Positions 50,253 through 59,319 of a stretch of DNA of 64,000 bases are shown here, piece by piece; position 1 is the first letter of the stretch; every line of letters starts with the position of its first letter. The stretch covers positions 22,508,001 to 22,572,000 of the forward strand of contig OU612072.1 of the NCBI GenBank assembly GCA_914767715.1, in the 5' to 3' direction. This DNA is from Membranipora membranacea (lineage: Eukaryota > Bryozoa > Gymnolaemata > Cheilostomatida > Membraniporidae). The notes under the pieces were generated by a model that saw only the letters and a program-made list of their open reading frames with translations, made no database searches and was not told the origin of the DNA. The position numbers and the translations under genes are program-made.

Positions 50253-50582
50253 CAGTGGCGTATATTAGCACTCACGGCCCACGGATTTCCGTGAGTGGCT
50301 AAATAGCTCAGTATGTAGAGCGTCCGCCTTATAATCACTGATAATAAGATTGTTGTTGGTTTGAATCCCATCACGGACAGTTTTTTTCAAATGGGTGCTT
50401 TATAACTGGAGCATTTTTACCGTAATCTTCTACTGCTATTGAGTTGTTTTCTGAAAGTACCCAACAGCTCAGTGAGCTATTGAAATACCTCTCTGCTTGC
50501 ACTATTTCGCTACCGATATGCAAAAATTTCCGTGCTGGGAGGGCGCTTAAGCGCCCCTCTCACACCCTCCCCGCCACGGGGC
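50253..50582 (+). mobile_element. hAT-like MITE with tRNA-like core, truncated copy
   Basis: The left end CAGTGGCGTATATT follows the 8-mer TATCAAAC (50,245-50,252). A 9-bp hairpin (CACTCACGG / CCGTGAGTG) and a tRNA-like A-box stretch (AAATAGCTCAGTATGTAGAGC) follow. The copy ends at the tandem-duplication junction about 50,581. It keeps a ~31-bp segment (GTGCTGGGAGGGCGCTTAAG...) that the 54.5-kb copy has lost. Confidence 0.8.
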
Positions 50583-51890
50583 CTCACCTCTAGGATGCAT
50601 TCTAGTTTACTAGGATGTATCACACTCTCAGTACGAGGACTCTGGGCAACTTGCGTCCCTCTTTAGGGGCAGCCCACCCTATGTTTTGTCACAAACAGGA
50701 CAAACTGTATGACAATGGACAATGTTTCTACAGTTCTTGAGTTCAATTCAATCAATGACTTATATATATATATATATATACTTTTATTGTCAGCAACAAT
50801 TCATTTTTTCAAATGTTTTTCATGATGTGACATGTTTTTTCTTCATGATGTATCATGATTTAGGTCAACGGCGATGATTTTGGATTTCAGGAGGAAGGCA
50901 AACAACACAACCATAATTATATGTTTAATGCAGCTTTTTTTGAATGAATTAAAAACAGGAACACATCATCCCGAGTTAAACTCCAGATCACATTTTAAAG
51001 GATAATGATTTCAACGCTTGCTGCTCAGGTGTTAATCTTACACCTGTCAAATTTTGCAAACTTTGATGAGTATACTATGTGATCAAGTCAACCCAGGGAT
51101 TAAATTTTGATCTCTTGGTGTGAAAGGTTTAATACTACTGTTCCATCCATTCTGTCGTCACCGAAGTCTAAATATATTTTGACAAATCGTTGATTTTGTT
51201 TGCACCGCGAAGATACTCATGTTAGTATCGCCTAACCCTGATTTTCTGACAACATTTACAACTTTTTGATGGGGTCGTAATTTATATTTTGTATTTTTAC
51301 TGTGCTGGACGATACTATAGTATAGCTTCTGAACGGAGGCAATTTCCATTGATTTAATATCAGCAATTCTACTGCCAGCCAGTTATGATATTACAAAACT
51401 GAATGGCAGCTGCCCAACTCATTAGGGATAAATTTACCCTTACGATGGTAAACACTCCGATATCTAATATATCGACTCCACATTATGGCGCCGTTTTCGG
51501 CATTTTCAAATTCCATGAATGTTTTGAAGGTAATATATTTTTTTTAATTTAAACACATTCCATCGATCTCTGGAAGTGATGTAACCATTTTCTTGACAGT
51601 GGGCTAAACATTGAGTTTGCCAAATTGAGATAGATTCCAAATAAAATATAACAGAGATTGATGTGAGATGGTTCTTGAAAACAATTTCCATTGAGAACTG
51701 AAAGGCATTCAGATTGCATTACATTGTGGTAACCAATGTTTACCTTTCGGATGGATTCTGACACTTCTCACTTGTGGGTGAGCACAATTCCAAAAATTTG
51801 AAAATAAAAAAAACACATGCATACATACATGCGATATAGTTTTCGATGTGTTATTTCAATAGCATAATCCAACAAACAAACTTAACCTAC

Positions 51891-52037
51891 CCTGAAGGTA
51901 ACTTGACCAGAAGACAATGACTCATATCCAGTTTCTCTAGTCTTGTAAGTCCTGATAGCGTATCACTCAACTGATCATCTGTACTCAGATTGTTGTTTCT
52001 GACAGTCAGCTCCTTCAGTGATACCATCTTTGAAATG
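51891..52037 (-). CDS. Roco-caspase gene: LRR exon 6
   Basis: 147 bp, phase 2-2, with the same sequence and splice sites as exon 7 (47,636-47,782). It encodes LKELTVRNNNL and LEKLDMSHCLL as its two LRR strands. It differs from the 56-59 kb exons at most exposed strand positions while keeping the DDQL..TLS.L helix. Confidence 0.85.
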
Positions 52038-52139
52038 CTGCAAGGTACCAACAAAACATTGAAATTTGTTCATAACAGAGAGTGGTGAAATCTGAATTCG
52101 ACATTGATAATAAGATGTTGAAGGTTGCAGTCGATTGCA

Positions 52140-52490
52140 TGCCTCTGAAATGTCCAATGCGCCACTTTTACATTATGGTTGTCAAGCTCTGATGTGAAAT
52201 CATCAAGCTGTTTGATCGAAGCGTCGACTGTCCCAATGTGCGTCTTGTAAGCAAACTGTGATGGCTCTATTACCTCTGTCAATTTAGATCTCATTATTTT
52301 ATTATAACCTCATCAGTAAGCTTGTCAAGGTGAAACAATATTGACACTGACCAATGGTCTTTGTGTGTGGGAGGGCTACCTTGGAGCTGAGTGGGCGCTC
52401 GGAGTGACAGGCTGAACTCACACAGCTATCTACAATTGTTGTCTGTTTGCCAGTTTAACCATTGAGTACAGTATTTAACCCTTTACTGGA
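52140..52490 (-). pseudogene. LINE RT fragment (minus), unit 2
   Basis: Duplicate of 47,885-48,235, with the same KLTEVIEPSQFAYKTH stretch. Confidence 0.65.
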
Positions 52491-53164
52491 CTGTAGCAAC
52501 CAGCCCACAGATCGCTGTCGTTTATGACTCGTTGATTAATATGCTATAGCAGAGAGGAGTTTAGAAACACAAAATCTCAGGACGTTGCCTCTACCATCTG
52601 TTCAAATAATTGATTCTGATATGCATTTGGAGCCTCATAATCTCGGAGAAATCCCATCTCATGTGTAAGTTGGATGTTGAGAAGTCAACATCATCTGAAG
52701 ACTTCCAGACATGGATCTCAGTGGAGGGTGAAGAAGATGTTTGCTTGCCTCTCAATAACATATTGAATTTGAGGCAATCTACATCGGAATTCCCAGTTAA
52801 ATGCAAGAGAGCCCAAATCCGACCAATCCATAGGATTGCTTGCCCCACCAAACACAAAGACTATCAGTTAGTGTCAATATAGTTTCACCTTGGAACCTCT
52901 CTACCTGGGATTCTCTCCTGGGTAGGAGATCAAGCGAGCTATCAAGTGAAGGGAAAAGGCAAAACTTCTCAAGACGGGCAAACTGCATAAAACTCAATCT
53001 AGTTACAAATTTAATCATAGTCATGGACTGGGGTAAGTTTGGGAGCATCCAATGAAAAAGTCATAAAGCTTGATAAAATATCTACCAGAGGAAATCAACT
53101 TAAGTCATCAGTGACTATGCTAAATGAGTGAAACAAATTAGCACAGAGTAACAACACCAAAACA

Positions 53165-55980
53165 GGATGGCTAGGCCAACCGATTACCAAATCATTGACT
53201 TTTTTAATCATGTTCAAAATCTTAGCCCAGGATCTGTGAATACTGTTATTAAAAAATTTAGCACCAGATCCTTTACAGTTTTTCACAATCAACAAAATGC
53301 CTTTGTTTGAAGTACTGCTAGCTCAACTCAATGTTCATTTTTCATGTATTGTCATTTCAGAGACTTGGTTTTCACAAAATGAATTTTTAGAGAAGTTTTC
53401 ACTATATGGCTATAAAATGTTTTGTAGATCTAGATTTCATGGCGCTGGCGGTTGAATTGCTATGTATGTATCAGAGGAGTTTGAGGCTAGTGTGACGGAT
53501 GTTCGGTTGTCTGGAGCGGAGGCTATGGTGGTTCGTATGGTTTATTCTGGCAGCCCAGTCTGCTCTGTGCTGGCAGTCTATCGCACCCCTTCGATGGGGC
53601 CGGCGATTTTCCTGGAGGACTGGGAGGCGCTGCTGCCTTCGCTCCCTATCAACTATATAGTTGTTGGTGATCTTAATTTTGACTTAAATCCCTCAAATGA
53701 AACTGATAACTTTACCCTAGACTATATGAGAATTATGAGCATGAATGGCTTCTTTAATATTATTGAGTCGCCAACACGGTGCCGCCGCACGAAAGACAGC
53801 ATTTTGGATCATAATCTGGTCAACAACACCAGTAATGAAATTTTGTCATGTACAATTAAAACTGACATGATAGCTGACCAATTTCCAGTTATTAGCTCCA
53901 TTGCTTTTCCAAACACATGGAAGCAAAACCAAGCTAACCAAATTTTAATTACTAAGCTTGATCCAAACACACTTTACAAGAAAGTTAATGACCCCGAAGT
54001 ATGACAGGGAGTGCTCAATAGCAGTAATCCAAATGACGCCTTTGAAATTTTTACAAATTCTCTACAGAAATTAGTAGCTGAGTCATCAACAACTAAAACT
54101 AAAAAGCTTGTTAAAAGCCTTGGATGACGCTCAAAATCTTCAAATTGATTCAACAGCGAGAAAAACTTGCCCGAAAATTAAAGGATGAGCCTTTTAACAG
54201 TAAACTTCTTCAAAAATATTCTAAGATAAAAAATCTGATATGTAATATCATCAAAGATGTAAAAAATAGAATTTTACAATACTGAACTTGAAAATGTAAA
54301 ATCGAATAAAATGAGAAATGGGCTTTTGTAAATCGGCTTTTAAACAGAAAAGCAGACAAGTCTTCATCATTAAGCTGTATTGAAACAAATGGACAAAGTT
54401 ACACATCTGCAATTGAAATTGCTGAATGTTTTAAGGAATTTTTTACGAGTGTAGGTCCTGGCATGGCAGCTAAATTACCTGTATGTCAAGCTGACCCATT
54501 ATCAAACCAGTGGCGTATATTAGCACTCACGGCCCACGGATTTCCGTGAGTGGCTAAATAGCTCAGTATGTAGAGCGTCCGCCTTATAATCACTGATAAT
54601 AAGATTGTTGTTGGTTTGAATCCCATCACGGACCGTTTTTTTTCAAATGGGTGCTTTATAACTGGAGAATTTTTACCGTAATCTTCTACTGCTATTGAGT
54701 TGTTTTCTGAAAGTACCCAACAGCTCAGTGAGCTATTGAAATACCTCTCTGCTTGCACTATTTTGCTACCGATATGCAAAAATTTCCCACACCCTCCCCG
54801 CCACGCCTACGGCGTGTGGATCGGGCTGCGCCCGATTATTATGCTCATCTCTGAAAAGTCAGTGAGTGAAAATTTTTAGAATATACGCCCCTGTATCAAA
54901 CTTATCAAAATACGACAGAAGTAACAATTTTGACTTCTTAGAAATTACAAACGACATTACAGAGAGTGTCATAAATAATTCCTCTGCAAAAATAGCAGAT
55001 TGGTACGTTGGGATTTCCATGAAAATCATTCAAGAAAATAAAAATGCTATCAGCCCAATCTTGACCCACATGATCAATTTTATTGTTCGAACATCAGAAT
55101 TTCCAGATAGCCAGAAAATTTGCCAGATTACGACCACTGCATAAAAAAGGTGATAAATTTGACTGTAACAACTATCGGCCGATATCGATATTAACTGCAA
55201 TATCCAAAGTTGCAGAAAAAGTATTGGCTATCCAACTTAGATTCTATTTGGAAAATTCTAATATTTTAATTGACAGCCGGTTTGGATTCACTGAAAAACG
55301 GAACACAAATTCTGCTATATCTAGACTAATGGAACACCTGTACGACAGTTTTAATGACAGTAAAATTACATAAGGAATATTTTGAGACTTCAGCAAGGCT
55401 TTTGATACCATCAACCATGATATTTTAATCAAAAAATTGCCTTTTTATAATTTTACAAATGATGCATGTGACTTGCTGAAATCTTATTTAGAAAACAAAA
55501 AATAATTTGTCAAAATCAACGATTATTCCAGTACAATGAAAACGGTCGATATAGGAGTTCCTCAGGGATGTGTATCAAGTCCAATTTTATTTTTAATATT
55601 TATCAATGACTTTGTAATCATCTATGCCAATCTTTAAATATATTCTCTTTGCCGACAACACAAATATATTTTCCAATGATCCTGAAATTTTCAAATCAAA
55701 TGTTCGTAAAATTGAACAATGATGCTTGAGTAATACGTTGATTTTAAACTATACAAAAACATTTCAGGTAATTTTTAAATCCACAAAATAAGCACATTTT
55801 AGATCCTGAACAGTACCAAATTGAACTTGGTAATCAGGCTTTAGAGACAAAAAGTAGCACCAAATTTCTCGGCATTCACATTTGTCTTACATAGTCAAAT
55901 AAGGGGCTTTGGCTGTCTCGACAACAAAAATACATAAAACAGGTGTTTACAAAAAAATTAAGGTTGTAATGTTTTCTTTT
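53165..55980 (+). pseudogene. CR1/Jockey-type LINE with EN and RT, split by a MITE (copy 2)
   Basis: The endonuclease half (53,165-54,499) duplicates copy 1, including the shared TGA at 53,453-53,455. After the MITE, the RT half continues: LRPLHKKGDKFDCNNYRPIS (about 55,135), FGFTEKRNTNSAISRL, FSKAFDTINHDIL (about 55,390), GVPQGCVSSPILFLIFINDF (motif B, about 55,555) and LFADNTNIFSNDP (motif C, where the second Asp of FADD is Asn). KFLGIHICLT follows at about 55,860. In-frame stops (for example before GIF and inside the NKK-FVK stretch) and shifts show that it is dead. Block order and FDTINHDIL favour the CR1/L2/Jockey superfamily. Confidence 0.85.
54508..54893 (+). mobile_element. hAT-like MITE with a tRNA-like core
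   Basis: Terminal inverted repeats CAGTGGCGTATATT and (inward from the right) CAGGGGCGTATATTCT are flanked by an exact 8-bp duplication, TATCAAAC (54,500-54,507 and 54,894-54,901). CAG-ending short TIRs plus 8-bp duplications are hallmarks of hAT elements. At 386 bp it has no transposase. The left interior carries AAATAGCTCAGTATGTAGAGC and GTTTGAATCCCA, ordered like Pol III A and B boxes. The bracketing 7-mers TCCGTGA and TCACGGA pair perfectly, like an acceptor stem. It interrupts the LINE between endonuclease and RT. Confidence 0.88.
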
Positions 55981-56502
55981 TTTGCAAGATTTGATAATGT
56001 ATCAACACGACAAAAAAGGTCATAATAAGTAATGTTCTTCTTTTAAGGTGCTGTCTGTACACTTGTTAAATCCAATGTATCAACCAAAGACAGAAATGGT
56101 GTATAGCTACTATAGGTTTCTCAACAGAGCAATGCAAAAAAACTGTTGCATTTTAGCACTCACTACCCATCACTAAAACAGGGAAATAATAAACCTAAAC
56201 AATTTTCAGCATATATGATGACTGTCTTTGACAAAAATTTAGAAACACTTTTTATTTGTTGGGCAAGTACACACATGACTAAATCTAAAAAAAATTAGAG
56301 AACCCTGGGAAATCATTGGACAGTTTTAAGGGATAAGATGACTCCCAATCAGTTTAACATTCTGACATACATTTTTTTTGCTGCATTGGGGTTTCAGTGC
56401 CTTTAGCAAACCTTATATACCTCTCATATACCTTGACATGAATGACTAAATCAAAAGGGTAAAGATGAATAAACTGAGGTTTTGGCCGACGGGTGTCATT
56501 AC

Positions 56503-56649
56503 CTGTCAGGTATCTTAGTCAGCTCACAGTCGCTCAGGTCCAGTTTCTCCAGATTAGTAAGTGCTGACAATGTCTGACCCAGCTGATCATCTCTACTTAG
56601 ATTGTTATTGCATAAGTTTAGGTTCTTCAGCGAGTTCATCTTAGCAAAG
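56503..56649 (-). CDS. Roco-caspase gene: LRR exon 5
   Basis: 147 bp, phase 2-2, with acceptor TTTTCTCCAG and donor CTGACAG|GTAATG. It encodes FAKMNSLKNLNLCNNNLSR, then DDQLGQTLSALTNLEKLDLS and DCELTKIPDR. It differs from exons 2 and 4 (57.6 and 58.9 kb) chiefly at strand positions: LKNLNLCNN versus LKDLKLYNN, and LSDCEL versus LSRCRL. Confidence 0.88.
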
Positions 56650-56706
56650 CTGGAGAAAAGAAAATATGATTTCCACATTATTCCCTGTTTTATACAATAA
56701 TGCAAA

Positions 56707-57110
56707 ATGCACCAAACTTGGTAATTCGTCTTGCAGAGTTAGTTAAGGGGCTTTGGCTGTCTCGACAACAAAAATACATGAAACAGGTGTTTACAAAAAA
56801 ATTAAGCCTGTAATATTTTCTTTTCTTTTGCAAGATTTGATGATGTATCAATACGACAAAAAAGGTAATAATAAGTAATGTTCTTCTTTTAAGGTGCTGT
56901 CTCTACAATGCACCAAACTTGGTAATTCGTCTTGCAGAGTTAGTTAAGGGGCTTTGGCTGTCTCGACAACAAAAATACATGAAACAGGTGTTTACAAAAA
57001 AATTAAGCCTGTAATATTTTCTTTTCTTTTGCAAGATTTGATGATGTATCAATACGACAAAAAAGGTAATAATAAGTAATGTTCTTCTTTTAAGGTGCTG
57101 TCTCTACACT
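56707..57110. repeat. ~201-bp tandem duplication
   Basis: The segment from GCACCAAACTTGGTAATTCG to GGTGCTGTCTCTAC occurs twice back to back, at about 56,709 and 56,910, almost identically. Further single copies of its GGGGCTTTGGCTGTCTCGAC part lie at about 55,905 and 58,252, marking the left parts of the LRR duplication units. Confidence 0.85.
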
Positions 57111-57559
57111 TGTTGAATCCATTTTATCAACCAAAGACAGATATGTTGTATAGCTACTATAGGTTTCTCAACAGAGGAATGCAAAAAAACTGTTGCGTTT
57201 TGGCATTCACTACCCAATTCTAAAACAGGGAAATAAAAATACCTAAATAATTTTCAGCATATATGATGACTGTCTTTGACAAAAATTTAGAAACACTTTT
57301 TATTTGTAGGGCAAGTACACACATGACTAAATCTAAAAAAAATTAGAGAACCCTGGGAAATCATTGGACAGTTTTAAGGGATAAGATGACTCCCAATCAG
57401 TTTAACATTCTGACATACATTTTTTTTGCTGCATTGGGGTTTCAGTGCCTTTAGCAAACCTTATATACCTCTCATATACCTTGACATGAATGACTAAATC
57501 AAAAGGGTAAAGATGAATAAACTAAATAAACTGAGGTTTTGGCCGATGGGTGTCATTAC

Positions 57560-57706
57560 CTGTCAGGTATCTTAGTCAGCCTACATCTGCTCAGGTCCAG
57601 TTTCTCCAGATTAGTGAGTGCTGACAATGTCTGACCCAGCTGATCATCTCTACTTAGATTGTTATTGTATAATTTTAGGTCCTTCAGCGATGTCATCTTA
57701 GCAAAG
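57560..57706 (-). CDS. Roco-caspase gene: LRR exon 4
   Basis: 147 bp, phase 2-2. It encodes FAKMTSLKDLKLYNNNLSR, then DDQLGQTLSALTNLEKLDLS and RCRLTKIPDR. It is identical at every base to the exon at 58,863-59,009 in the next duplication unit. Acceptor TTTTCTCCAG and donor CTGACAG|GTAATG are intact. Confidence 0.88.
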
Positions 57707-57869
57707 CTGGAGAAAAGAAAATATGATTTCCACATTATTCCCTGTTTTATACAATAAATTTTCGGATAGCCCAGAGTCACTCTGATTTCTTCGCCTCACA
57801 AGGTCTTCCTATAATGCAGTATGAAAAAGATGAAAATAGACTGAGGTTTAGGCCAATGGGTGTCATTAC

Positions 57870-58016
57870 CTGTCAGGTATCTTAGTCAGCTTACATCTGC
57901 TCAGGATCAGTTTCTCCAGAATAATTAGTGCTGACAATGTCTGACCCAGCTGATCATCACTACTTAGATTGTTATAGTCTAAGTTTAGGTCCTTCAGCGA
58001 TGTCATCTTTGCGATG
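57870..58016 (-). CDS. Roco-caspase gene: LRR exon 3
   Basis: 147 bp, phase 2-2, with acceptor TTTGTCTGCAG. It encodes IAKMTSLKDLNLDYNNLSS, then DDQLGQTLSALIILEKLILS and RCKLTKIPDR. It is the counterpart of 59,173-59,319. The two exons differ at only nine bases, seven of them inside a 15-base stretch that changes DLNLDYN to ELDLQGN. All four changed residues there are exposed positions of the LRR beta-strand. Confidence 0.88.
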
Positions 58017-58862
58017 CTGCAGACAAAGAAATATAATCTTCACATTATTCCCAGTTTTATACAATTATTTTTCGGATAGCCCAGAGTTACTCTGGTTTCT
58101 TTGTCTCACAGGAACTCCCTAAAATTTAGTGTATTCTAAGATCAAGTTTGATGCATTATTCTCTTGTATTAGGTTTGAACTCATAGGAGAGCAACTCTGA
58201 ATGCAGGAAAATGGACCAAACTTGGAAATTCGTCTTACAGAGGTAAATAAGGGGCTTTGGCTGTCTCGACAACAAAAATACATAAAACAGGTGTTTACAA
58301 AAAAATTAAGGCTATAATGTTTTCTTTCTTTTTGCAAGATTTGATGATATATCAACACGACAAAAAAGGTCATAATAAGTAATGTTCTTCTTTTAAGGTG
58401 CTGTCTGTACACTTGTTAAATCCATTTTATCAACCAAAGACAGAAATGTGGTATAGCTACTATAGGTTTCTCAACAGAGCAATGCAAAAAAACTGTTGCA
58501 TTTTAGCATTCAATAGCCAACACTAAAACAGGGAAATAAAAAAACCTAAATAGTTTTCAGCATATATGATGACTGTCTTTGACAAAAATTTAGAAACACT
58601 TTTTATTTGTTGGGCAAGTAAACGCATGACTAAATCTAAAAAAAGTAGAGAACCCGGAGAAATCATTGGACAGTTTTAAGTGATAAGATGACTCCCAATC
58701 AATTTAACATTCTGATATACGTTTTTTTTTGCTGCATTGGGGTTTCAGTGCCTTTAGCAAACCTTATATACCTCTCATATACCTTGACATGAATGACTAA
58801 ATCAAAAGGGTAAAGATGAATAAACTAAATAAACTGAGGTTTTGGCCGATGGGTGTCATTAC

Positions 58863-59009
58863 CTGTCAGGTATCTTAGTCAGCCTACATCTGCTCAGGTC
58901 CAGTTTCTCCAGATTAGTGAGTGCTGACAATGTCTGACCCAGCTGATCATCTCTACTTAGATTGTTATTGTATAATTTTAGGTCCTTCAGCGATGTCATC
59001 TTAGCAAAG
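58863..59009 (-). CDS. Roco-caspase gene: LRR exon 2
   Basis: 147 bp, phase 2-2, base-identical to 57,560-57,706. Intact splice sites and frame. Its identity with exon 4 dates the 1,303-bp duplication as recent, or indicates ongoing conversion. Confidence 0.88.
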
Positions 59010-59172
59010 CTGGAGAAAAGAAAATATGATTTCCACATTATTCCCTGTTTTATACAATAAATTTTCGGATAGCCCAGAGTCACTCTGATTTCTTCGCCTC
59101 ACAAGGTCTTCCTATAATGCAGTATGAAAAAGATGAAAATAGACTGAGGTTTAGGCCAATGGGTGTCATTAC

Positions 59173-59319
59173 CTGTCAGGTATCTTAGTCAGCTCACATC
59201 TGCTCAGGATCAGTTTCTCCAGAATAATTAGTGCTGACAATGTCTGACTCAGCTGATCATCACTACTTAGATTGTTACCCTGTAAGTCCAGCTCCTTCAG
59301 CGATGTCATCTTTGCGATG
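59173..59319 (-). CDS. Roco-caspase gene: LRR exon 1 of the 147-bp array
   Basis: 147 bp, phase 2-2, with acceptor TTTGTCTGCAG and donor CTGACAG|GTAATG. It encodes IAKMTSLKELDLQGNNLSS, then DDQLSQTLSALIILEKLILS and RCELTKIPDR. The strand motif LKELDLQGNNL is a textbook LRR, and the second strand is LEKLILSRCEL. See 57,870-58,016 for the clustered differences. Confidence 0.88.

Larger units (their letters stand above)
46331..50582. repeat. 4.25-kb tandem duplication, unit 1
   Basis: Matches 50,583 to about 54,805 at about 99% with an offset of 4,252-4,255 bases; the change in offset comes from (TA)n length and single-base indels. It contains, left to right, most of the U2-headed SINE, an LRR exon (47,636-47,782), LINE RT fragments on both strands, a plus-strand LINE endonuclease, and the left part of a hAT-like MITE where the unit ends. 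The right junction joins MITE sequence (CCGCCACGG) to SINE sequence (GGCCTCACC). Confidence 0.9.
50583..54805. repeat. 4.25-kb tandem duplication, unit 2
   Basis: Second copy of 46,331-50,582. It starts inside the U2-headed SINE (CTCACCTCTAGGATGC) and runs to the MITE position equivalent to the junction. Beyond that, unduplicated sequence continues with the rest of the MITE and the RT half of the LINE. The right side of unit 2 therefore shows the ancestral arrangement. Confidence 0.9.

Noticed and set aside
54540-54640. Genuine tRNA gene with a perfect 7-bp acceptor stem
   Set aside because: The spacing between the 5' acceptor half and the D arm is too long and the T arm is imperfect; it is part of the hAT-like MITE.
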